A DNA stretch of 64,000 nucleotides from Gemmatimonadota bacterium (GTDB taxonomy: Bacteria; Gemmatimonadota; Gemmatimonadetes; Gemmatimonadales; GWC2-71-9), in NCBI GenBank assembly GCA_016704275.1, contig JADJAK010000009.1:23923-87922 (forward strand). The letters run 5' to 3'. Under the pieces are notes generated by a model, which had not been told where the DNA came from, ran no database searches, and was given only the letters and a program-made list of their open reading frames with translations. Both the position numbers and the translations under genes were made by a program. This document shows positions 50,724-57,888 of this stretch, piece by piece. Position 1 is the stretch's first letter. Every line of letters begins with the position of its first letter.

Positions 50724-50833
50724 GTGACCTGTGATCAGTGACCTGTGACCTATGACCCGTGACCTGTGACCCGTGACCTGTAACCCGTAACCCGTAACCG
50801 CTGGCGGCTCACAGGTCACTGGTCACAGGTCAC
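50724..50833. repeat. Eleven-unit GTGACCT/GTAACCC heptamer array with inverted copy
   Basis: Consecutive seven-base units run from 50724 to 50799 (GTGACCT, GTGATCA, ATGACCC, GTAACCC variants). An inverted set (CACAGGTCACTGGTCACAGGTCAC) runs from 50810 to 50833. The folded form is a long hairpin in the shared upstream region of two divergent genes, just before a TATTCTT element at 50844-50850. Confidence 0.85.
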
Positions 50834-50882
50834 TTTGCCATTCTATTCTTCACGGCTTCTCCCTCATCGTCGTGGAGCTCCC

Positions 50883-52793
50883 ATGCGTTCCCTCTCGCTT
50901 TCGGCCGCGCTGCTGCTCGCCGTCGCCGCGCCGCTGGTGGCCCAGTCCGGCCTCGCGGTGGCCGACTCCTCCCCCTTCCGGCCGCTGAACCTGCCCGCGC
51001 CGAACGAGTATCGCGGCGGGTCGGGGCGGCCGGGGCCGCGCTACTGGCAGCAGCGGGTGGACTACCGCATTCGGGCGACGCTCGACCCGGTCGCGAACGA
51101 GATCAGCGGCCGCGAGACAATCCACTACGTCAATCACTCCCCCGATGCGCTGCCCTATCTCTGGCTCTTCGTCGAGCAGAACATCTGCGACGCTGCCAGT
51201 GTCACCAACCTCCTCAATCAGCCGCCCCTGGTTTTCCTCGGCTCCACCTTCGACTTCTCCTGCCAGGGCTTTGCCGGAGGCGGGCGACTCGAGACGATGA
51301 CGCTGCGGGGCAAGGAGGTGAACCGGAGTCGGTCGGGCACCACGATGCGGGTCGAGCTGCCCAAGCCGCTCGCCCCGGGGGATTCGCTCGATCTCGAGGC
51401 GGTATGGCGCTTCAAGGTGCCGACCCAAGGTGCCGGCCGCATGGGGCACGATGGCGCGCTCTACGAGATCGCCCAGTGGTATCCGCGGATGGTGGTGTAC
51501 GATGACGTGCGCGGTTGGAATCACGAACCCTACATCGGCGCCGGGGAGTTTTACCTCGAATACGGCAACTTCGACGTCTCCCTCACGGTGCCGGCGACGC
51601 ACCTCGTCGCGGCGACCGGCGATCTCCTGAATCCGTTGCAGGTGCTCACCGCCACCCAGCGCGCCAGGCTCGCGCTGGCCAGGCGCTCCGACACGGCGAT
51701 CGCGATCGTGACCCGGACCGAGGCGGGCAATCCGGCGGCGACGCGGCCGACGGCCCAGGGCACGCTGACCTGGCGCTTCAGCGCGAAGAACGTGCGCGAT
51801 TTTGCCTTCGTCTCCGGCCCCGACTTCCGCTGGGATGCCAGTGGCTACGACGGCATCCTGATCGAGACGCTCTATCGGCCGCGCGCCGAGGCGTGGACCG
51901 AGGCCAACCGGATGTCGCGCGAGGCGATCAAGCATTTCAGCGAGAAGTGGTATCGCTATCCCTGGTCACACGCGACGACCGTCGAGGGGCCGATCGAGGG
52001 GATGGAGTACCCGATGCTCACTTTCGTTCCGAACTCGCCGACCCGGGAGGAACTGCAGTGGGTGCTGGCGCACGAGTTCGGTCATCAGTGGTTTCCGATG
52101 ATCGTCGGCTCCAACGAGCGGCTCTATCCGTGGATGGACGAGGGCTTCAACACCTTCATCGACCTCGCCAACAGCGCCAACTACTTCCGCGGCACCGCGT
52201 ACGGCGACTCGATCGAGGTCCACCCGCTGCATCTGGCCGCACTCCACACGACGCCGGGGGAGGAGCAGCCGCTGATCACCAAGCCCACGTCGGTGCGCGA
52301 CCTCTTCTGGACCGGCTACCAGAAGCCGGCGCTGATGCTCTCGCTGCTCCGCGATGAGGTCCTCGGCCGCGAACGCTTCGAGGCCGCCTTCCGCGAGTAC
52401 ATCCGCGCCTGGGCCTTCAAGCATCCGACGCCGACCGACTTCTTCCGGATCATGCGCGACGCGTCGGGGATGGAACTCGACTGGTTCTGGCGCGATTGGG
52501 TCTACACCACGGCGCGCCTCGATCAGGCCGTGGACTCGATCACGGCCCGCCCCGATGGTGGCTCGAACGTCCACCTGAGCAACCGCGGCACGATGACGAT
52601 GCCGGCGCAACTCGCGCTGGCCTTCGGCGACGGGACCTCGATCACCATTCGCCTGCCGGTCGAGATGTGGAACCTCGGTCAGCGCTTCACCTACCGCGTC
52701 CCGGGCACGAAGCGGGTGACGCGCGCGACCATCGATCCGCGCGGCGCCCTGCCCGACACGGATCGGAGCAACAACACGCGGGGCGCGCCCTGA
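50883..52793 (+). CDS. Secreted M1-family metallopeptidase (paralogue 1)
   Basis: From the ATG at 50883 the 636-residue product has a signal peptide (AALLLAVAAPLVAQ). It has the M1 order: a beta-sheet N-terminal domain (VDYRIRATLDPVANEISGRE), then the gluzincin core His397-Glu398-x-x-His401 (HEFGHQW) with third zinc ligand Glu420 in WMDEGFN, 19 residues on. The exopeptidase GAMEN motif is replaced by GMEYPML, as in the second paralogue at 61053. It probably degrades peptides outside the cell. The downstream spacer contains a large palindrome. Confidence 0.9.
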   Translation: MRSLSLSAALLLAVAAPLVAQSGLAVADSSPFRPLNLPAPNEYRGGSGRPGPRYWQQRVDYRIRATLDPVANEISGRETIHYVNHSPDALPYLWLFVEQNICDAASVTNLLNQPPLVFLGSTFDFSCQGFAGGGRLETMTLRGKEVNRSRSGTTMRVELPKPLAPGDSLDLEAVWRFKVPTQGAGRMGHDGALYEIAQWYPRMVVYDDVRGWNHEPYIGAGEFYLEYGNFDVSLTVPATHLVAATGDLLNPLQVLTATQRARLALARRSDTAIAIVTRTEAGNPAATRPTAQGTLTWRFSAKNVRDFAFVSGPDFRWDASGYDGILIETLYRPRAEAWTEANRMSREAIKHFSEKWYRYPWSHATTVEGPIEGMEYPMLTFVPNSPTREELQWVLAHEFGHQWFPMIVGSNERLYPWMDEGFNTFIDLANSANYFRGTAYGDSIEVHPLHLAALHTTPGEEQPLITKPTSVRDLFWTGYQKPALMLSLLRDEVLGRERFEAAFREYIRAWAFKHPTPTDFFRIMRDASGMELDWFWRDWVYTTARLDQAVDSITARPDGGSNVHLSNRGTMTMPAQLALAFGDGTSITIRLPVEMWNLGQRFTYRVPGTKRVTRATIDPRGALPDTDRSNNTRGAP

Positions 52794-52813
52794 CGCGCAG
52801 ACGCCCGCCGTGT

Positions 52814-52841
52814 GTAAGGGCGACGCATGCGTCGCCCCTAC
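52814..52841. repeat. REP-like palindrome
   Basis: GGGCGACGCATGCGTCGCCC at 52818-52837 is a perfect 20-bp palindrome; the arms extend to GTA/TAC at 52814-52841 with one mismatch. It lies between convergent genes (M1 peptidase and UPF0182). A second, imperfect repeat follows: ATCGGCCCGCGCG occurs twice (near 52851 and 52891), each followed by CCGGCATCA, about 40 bases apart. Confidence 0.85.
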
Positions 52842-52914
52842 GAAGGTCCGGATCGGCCCGCGCGATCCGGCATCAGCGCCGCGGGCAATCGGGATCGGCC
52901 CGCGCGGCCCGGCA

Positions 52915-55632
52915 TCATCGCCGCAACTGCGCCAGCACCTGCCCCAACGCCTTGATCTCCTCGCCGTACTTGGCCCAGTTCCCCTCGCGTTGCGCGGTCA
53001 TCGCCGCGTCGTAGTGGCGCTGGGCCTCGGCGAGGAGCGCCGCTGTGGTCGGCGCGGGTGGCGCGGTGGTCACCGGCGCCCCGGCCAGTGGCGCCGGCGT
53101 GTCCGAGGTGATCCGCTGCGCCCCGCTGCCGCCGAAGAGCGTGTTCAGCGCCCCATCCAGCGATTCGTCCATCACCACCTGCGTCTGGTACGCCACCACG
53201 ACCCGCTTCAGCTCCGGGATCTTGCCGCCCTCGGCCTGCAGGTAGAGCGGCTGCACGTAGAGCAGGGAATTCTCGATCGGAATGACCAACAGGTCGCCGC
53301 GCAACACCTTGCTGCCGCGCTGGTCCCAGAGCGAGACCTGCCGGGAGATCTCGGTGTCCTGGTTGATGCGATTCTCGATCTGGGTCGGCCCGTAGACGGT
53401 GCTCTGCCGCGAGAAGGTGTACGCCCGGAGCTTGCCGTAGGCGGCGCCGTCATTCCGCGCGACCATCCACGCCGCGAGGTTGTCCTTCCCGCGCGGCGTG
53501 AAGGGCACCATGTAGACGAATTCCGCGTTCTCCTCCCCCGGCAACCGCATCACGATGTGGCGCATGAACGGCACCGCACCGCTCGACCCTTCCTCCATCT
53601 CCGGCACGGCCCACTGGTCCTCGCGATGATAGAACGCATCGGGCGAATCCATGTGGTAGGTCGCGTACAGGGCGGTCTGCATCCGATAGAGATCATCGGG
53701 GTAGCGGATGTGGGCGCGGATGTCCGCGGGCATCTGCTCCATCGGCAGCAGGATCCCGGGGAAGATGCGACTCCAGGTCTGGATCAACGGATCCGTTGGT
53801 GCCGTGACATAGGCGTGCATCGAGCCGTCATACGCATCGAGGACCACCTTCACGCTGTTGCGCATGTAGTTGGTGCCATTCGACAGTCGCTGCGAGTAGG
53901 GATAGCGGGTCGTGGTCGTGTAGGCGTCGAGAATCCACTGCAGGTGGCCATTGTCGGCCACCACCATGTACGGGTCGCGGTCGAGCGAGAGGAAGGGAAG
54001 CGCCTTCTCGACGCGTTGCCTGATGTTGCGGACGTAGAGGATGCGGGAGGCGTTCGTGATGTCGCCCGACAGGAGGAGCTTCGAGGTCTGGAACCGCGAG
54101 GCCAGGACCAGGCGCCGCCAGAAGGAGCCGATCGGCACCCCGCCGGTCCCGGCGTAGGCCGCGTAGACGTTGTCCTCACCGGCGGGGTGGTCGAACTCCC
54201 GTTGCGCCGTGCCGACGACGGCGAAGTCGTAGTTCATCTCGCCGAAGTAGATCTGCGGACGGGTGATCTTCAGCGAGACGCTCGATGCCGGTGGCAGGTC
54301 CTTGATGAAGAGGACCGGCAGACCCTCGGCGGTGATCTGATTCACCGGACCGAGGGTGAGCCCCATGCCGTGCGTGAAGGTCAGATGTTCGTTGATGAAG
54401 GTCCGCGTCGGCAGCGACGCCGCGTTCAGTTCGCGAGGCGAGAGCAGCACCTGGCGCAGCTTGCCGTCGATCTGGTAGCGGTCGTCATCGACGGAGAGGA
54501 AGTCGTAGTAGGTCCGGATTTCCTGCAGCTGCCCGAAGGTCTGCAGCAGCGGGTCCCGGTCCCAGAGCCGGACGTTGTCGATGGTCGGGGCGTTCCGCTG
54601 CAAATCGGCCAGCGACAGCGTGCCGCCCTCGGCGAGCTCACTCGACTCGACCGAGTCGATGCCCCACGCCGCGCGCGTCGCGGCGATGTGGGACTGCAGG
54701 TAGGGTGCCTCGCGGGTCAGTTCGGTCGGCGCCACGATCAACTTCTGGATCGCCAGCGGAAAGAGGACGCGGGTGACGATGGCGAGGAGCATCCAGCCGC
54801 CCAGCACCCGGATCAGGTACTTGCCGAGATGCCCCTGCCGTCCGCCGAGGAACACCAGCCCCGCGGCGAGGAGGGCTGCGACGGCGGCCAGGCGAATTGC
54901 CGGAAGCGACGCGTGCAAGTCGGTGTAGCTGGCGCCAACCAGCGGACCGGTGGTGGAGTAGAGGAGCCCCGGCGCGTCGACGAACCAGAGTTGAAGTGCC
55001 CAGAGCACGAAGAGCATCCCGAGCACGGTGCCGATATGGCGCGATGCCTCGATCCGCATGCCGACCGCGCGTGGCGGCGCGAAGGTGATGTCGCCGCGAA
55101 GCAGGTAGGCAGGGAAGAGCAGCAACAGCGTGACGATCGTCAGGCCGACCAGGATCGACAGGACCCCGCTGATGGCGGGGAGCAGGAAGACGTAATAGGA
55201 GATGTCGCGCTGGAAGACCGGATCGACGCTCCCGAAGGGCGTCCGATTGAGCGCCAGCAGGGCCGTCTCCCACGACGCCGCGCCGCTGCTGCCGAAGAGG
55301 AAGCCGAGGAAGAGGGCCAGGGGGAGCGACACGCGCCGGAGGAGGGCCGACAGGTTGATCGGCGGGAAGTTCGGCCCGAGCTGCACCGCGAACGGGAGCG
55401 GATGGAGGCCGCGGCGCACCACCCGCAGGCTGCCATAGACGATGGCCGTGGTGAGGCCGCCCACCAGGAGGAAGAGCGCCATGCGCGCGATGATCTCCTT
55501 GGTGAAGATCACCTCGTAGCCAACCTCCTTGAACCACCACCAGTCGGACAGCGTCGTGCTGAAGGACGGCCACGCGATGGCCACCACCACGAACAGCGGG
55601 ACCAACAGGACGAGCGAGCGGCGGGCGGTCAT
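52915..55632 (-). CDS. UPF0182 family large membrane protein
   Basis: The start is taken at MTARRSLVLL (55632); upstream in-frame sequence lacks hydrophobic character. The 905-residue product has seven or so membrane helices in the first 300 residues and a large extracytoplasmic domain of about 590 residues. Conserved UPF0182 stretches are visible: DWWWFKEVGYEVIF, TELTREAPYLQSHI, DNVRLWDRDPLLQTFGQL, RTFINEHLTFTHGMGLTLG, LDRDPYMVVADNGHLQWILD, GDLLVIPIENSLLYVQPLYL. Function is unknown across the family. A Pro/Ala-rich linker and a short helical tail end the protein. A TATCTT element lies 30 bases before the ATG. Confidence 0.93.
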   Translation of the reverse strand: MTARRSLVLLVPLFVVVAIAWPSFSTTLSDWWWFKEVGYEVIFTKEIIARMALFLLVGGLTTAIVYGSLRVVRRGLHPLPFAVQLGPNFPPINLSALLRRVSLPLALFLGFLFGSSGAASWETALLALNRTPFGSVDPVFQRDISYYVFLLPAISGVLSILVGLTIVTLLLLFPAYLLRGDITFAPPRAVGMRIEASRHIGTVLGMLFVLWALQLWFVDAPGLLYSTTGPLVGASYTDLHASLPAIRLAAVAALLAAGLVFLGGRQGHLGKYLIRVLGGWMLLAIVTRVLFPLAIQKLIVAPTELTREAPYLQSHIAATRAAWGIDSVESSELAEGGTLSLADLQRNAPTIDNVRLWDRDPLLQTFGQLQEIRTYYDFLSVDDDRYQIDGKLRQVLLSPRELNAASLPTRTFINEHLTFTHGMGLTLGPVNQITAEGLPVLFIKDLPPASSVSLKITRPQIYFGEMNYDFAVVGTAQREFDHPAGEDNVYAAYAGTGGVPIGSFWRRLVLASRFQTSKLLLSGDITNASRILYVRNIRQRVEKALPFLSLDRDPYMVVADNGHLQWILDAYTTTTRYPYSQRLSNGTNYMRNSVKVVLDAYDGSMHAYVTAPTDPLIQTWSRIFPGILLPMEQMPADIRAHIRYPDDLYRMQTALYATYHMDSPDAFYHREDQWAVPEMEEGSSGAVPFMRHIVMRLPGEENAEFVYMVPFTPRGKDNLAAWMVARNDGAAYGKLRAYTFSRQSTVYGPTQIENRINQDTEISRQVSLWDQRGSKVLRGDLLVIPIENSLLYVQPLYLQAEGGKIPELKRVVVAYQTQVVMDESLDGALNTLFGGSGAQRITSDTPAPLAGAPVTTAPPAPTTAALLAEAQRHYDAAMTAQREGNWAKYGEEIKALGQVLAQLRR

Positions 55633-55661
55633 GGCGTGCTCCTGAACCGGCGGGAGCACGG

Positions 55662-55667
55662 AAGATA
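55662..55667 (-). promoter_or_regulatory. Candidate -10 element TATCTT (minus strand)
   Basis: On the minus strand GCTATCTTC lies 30 bases before the UPF0182 ATG at 55632, with GGAG in between as a ribosome site. It matches the recurrent hexamer. Confidence 0.4.
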
Positions 55668-55684
55668 GCGTCCCGTCGGGGCGC

Positions 55685-57139
55685 TCAGGGGCCCGTGTGC
55701 AACGCGAACCCCGGTTCGACCTCGTCAGCAGCCGGGCGCAGGGCGTCGAGTACCTTCGGTGCGCCGACCGGTTCGAAGCGTGCCTGGAAGAAGCGGAGGT
55801 ACTCCGGCTCGTAACAGAACTCGAGGCCGTGCACCCGCTCGCGGTCCTCGTACAGGGCGATCACGCTCTCGGTGACCACGTCCATGTGCGCCTGCGTGTA
55901 GACGCGTCGCGGGATGGTCAGTCGAACCAACTCGAGCTTCGGATAGCGATTCTCGCCCGTCGCGGGGTCGCGGCCCGCCGACACGGCGCCACGTTCCATC
56001 GCCCGCACGCCGCCCTCGACGTAGAGCGCAGCGGCCAGTGCCTGGGCAGGAAACTGGCTCCGCGGAACGTGCGGGAGCATCGCCGCCGCATCGAGAAAGA
56101 CGGCATGCCCGCCGATCGGGGTGACGATCGGCACGCCAGCCTCCTGCAGTCGCTCGCCCAGGTAGTACACCTGCCCGATCCGGCTCCGGATATAGTCCTC
56201 CTCCACCGACTCGCCGATGCCGATCGCCATCGCCTCGAGGTCGCGCCCGGCGAGGCCGCCGTAGGTGTGCAGCCCCTCGTAGACGACGACAAGGTTCTGG
56301 GCCTTGGCGACGAGTGCCGGGTCGCGGAGACCCAGCCAACCGCCGATGTTGACGAGGGAGTCCTTCTTCCCGGACATCGTCGCGCCATCGGTGAGGTCGC
56401 AGAGCATGCGCAGAATCTCGGCGACCGTGTGGTTGCGGAGGCCCGGTTCGCGCTGCTGGATGAACCACGCGTTCTCGACGGCGCGCGTGGCGTCGAGCAT
56501 CACCTTGATGCCGCGCGCGTGGCAGTACGCCGAGACTTCGCGCAGGTTGGCGAGGCTCACCGGCTGGCCGCCGGCCAGGTTCACCGTCACCGCTACGCAG
56601 ATGTAGGGGACCCGCTCGGCGCCAACCTCCTGTACCAGGCGGTCGAGCTTGACGAGATCGACGTCGCCCTTGAACGGATGCAGCGACGCGGGGTCGTGCG
56701 CCTCGTCGATGATGACGTCGTGGAAGGTCGCCCCGGCCAGCTCCTGGTGGAGCCGGGTGGTCGTGAAGTACATGTTGCCGGGGACGTGGTCGCCGGGCTT
56801 GATCAGCAGCTTCGAGAGGAGGTGCTCGGCACCGCGCCCCTGATGGGTCGGGATCAGCTCTTCGTAGCCGTAGGTCTCGCGGACCGCCTTCTCGAGGTGG
56901 TAGAAGTTCCGTGACCCGGCGTACGCCTCATCGCCCATCATCATCCCGGCCCATTGGCGATCGGACATCGCGCTGGTGCCGGAATCGGTGAGGAGGTCGA
57001 TATAGACCTCCTCAGAGCGGAGCAGGAAGGTGTTGTAGCCGGCGTCCTGGATATGTCGTTCGCGCTCGGCGCGCGTGGTCATGCGGATCGGCTCGACAAC
57101 CTTGATCTTCCAAGGTTCGGCCCAGCTGCGGTGGCGCAT
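55685..57139 (-). CDS. tpl: Tyrosine phenol-lyase (beta-eliminating lyase)
   Basis: The start is MRHRSWAEPWKIKVVEP (57139), matching the family N-terminus; the upstream in-frame stretch is Arg/Pro-rich and unlike it. The 484-residue PLP enzyme shows DLLTDSGTSAMSD, DEAYAGSRNFYHLE, PTHQGRGAEH, and Lys258-Lys259 in TMSGKKD, one of which forms the Schiff base. Tyrosine phenol-lyase rather than tryptophanase is indicated by MYFTTTR (Thr, not the Asp of TnaA), VRAMERG with the substrate-carboxylate/phenol pocket Arg, and RFFQARF (Phe, where TnaA has His). It splits tyrosine into phenol, pyruvate and ammonia, or works in reverse. No tyrosine transporter is adjacent. A TATGAT at 57224-57229 (minus strand) is a plausible -10. 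Confidence 0.87.
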   Translation of the reverse strand: MRHRSWAEPWKIKVVEPIRMTTRAERERHIQDAGYNTFLLRSEEVYIDLLTDSGTSAMSDRQWAGMMMGDEAYAGSRNFYHLEKAVRETYGYEELIPTHQGRGAEHLLSKLLIKPGDHVPGNMYFTTTRLHQELAGATFHDVIIDEAHDPASLHPFKGDVDLVKLDRLVQEVGAERVPYICVAVTVNLAGGQPVSLANLREVSAYCHARGIKVMLDATRAVENAWFIQQREPGLRNHTVAEILRMLCDLTDGATMSGKKDSLVNIGGWLGLRDPALVAKAQNLVVVYEGLHTYGGLAGRDLEAMAIGIGESVEEDYIRSRIGQVYYLGERLQEAGVPIVTPIGGHAVFLDAAAMLPHVPRSQFPAQALAAALYVEGGVRAMERGAVSAGRDPATGENRYPKLELVRLTIPRRVYTQAHMDVVTESVIALYEDRERVHGLEFCYEPEYLRFFQARFEPVGAPKVLDALRPAADEVEPGFALHTGP

Positions 57140-57324
57140 CGGTCCCGTGCTCCCGGCGGGCGGCGGGCGCCGCGCCAGTGGAAGGCAACGCCGGTGCAGG
57201 GAACGGGGGGACACCGGTGCCGAATCATAGCGCCCCCAGCCCGACGGGGGACTGGTGGTAGCGGCGGCGGCCGGGAGTCGAGAGATTTCTCCGTCCTGTT
57301 CCCCCACCCTTCGGAGCGACCCAC

Positions 57325-57861
57325 ATGCCCGCATCCGTCCTCGTTCGTCCCGCCACCGACGACTATGCCGCCTACTACCAGCGCTACATCGAGCTCGTCC
57401 CGCCGGGCGACCTGGTGGCCATCCTCGGGGCCCAGCGTGACGAACTGCTCGCCCTGATGGCTCCGATCAGCGAGGCCGGTGCCGGATATGCCTATGCCCC
57501 GGGGAAGTGGACCATCCGCGAGGTGATCGGACACCTCACGGACACCGAGCGGGTCTTCGCCTACCGGGCCACCGCCTTTTCACGCGGTGACGCCGCGCCG
57601 CTCCCGGGTTTCGACCAGGACGCCTGGCTGCCGTACGGTGAGTACCAGCAGCAGCCGCTCCCCGACGTGGTGGCCGAGTGGCGCGCGGTGCGCGACGCGA
57701 CAATCGCGCTGCTCCGCGCGATGCCGGCGGAGGGGCTCGCACGGCGAGGCGTCGCCAGCGACAATCCCGTCACCACGCTGGCGGCGCTCACCATGATTCC
57801 CGGGCATGTGGAGTATCACCTCCGCCTATTCCGCGAGCGCTACCTCCCCGGCATCGGCTGA
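57325..57861 (+). CDS. DinB-family (YfiT-like) protein
   Basis: The 178-residue product has the four-helix DinB layout with the metal-ligand histidines expected for the fold: GKWTIREVIGHLTDTERV for the first and IPGHVEYHLRLF for the last pair. The family includes metal-dependent thiol transferases for bacillithiol or mycothiol and many unknowns; the substrate cannot be read here. No signal peptide. It is divergent from the tyrosine phenol-lyase gene and convergent with the S9 peptidase. Confidence 0.9.
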   Translation: MPASVLVRPATDDYAAYYQRYIELVPPGDLVAILGAQRDELLALMAPISEAGAGYAYAPGKWTIREVIGHLTDTERVFAYRATAFSRGDAAPLPGFDQDAWLPYGEYQQQPLPDVVAEWRAVRDATIALLRAMPAEGLARRGVASDNPVTTLAALTMIPGHVEYHLRLFRERYLPGIG

Positions 57862-57888
57862 GGCCGACACCGGGGAAGCAGGCTACGG

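Noticed and set aside
52810..55668. A 952-residue plus-strand open frame opposite UPF0182
   Set aside because: Shadow of the recognised minus-strand gene with Arg/His/Asp-rich, motif-free translation.
55685..57139. Tryptophanase as the identity of the beta-eliminating lyase
   Set aside because: The tryptophanase-specific Asp and His positions are Thr and Phe, and flanking sequence follows tyrosine phenol-lyase.
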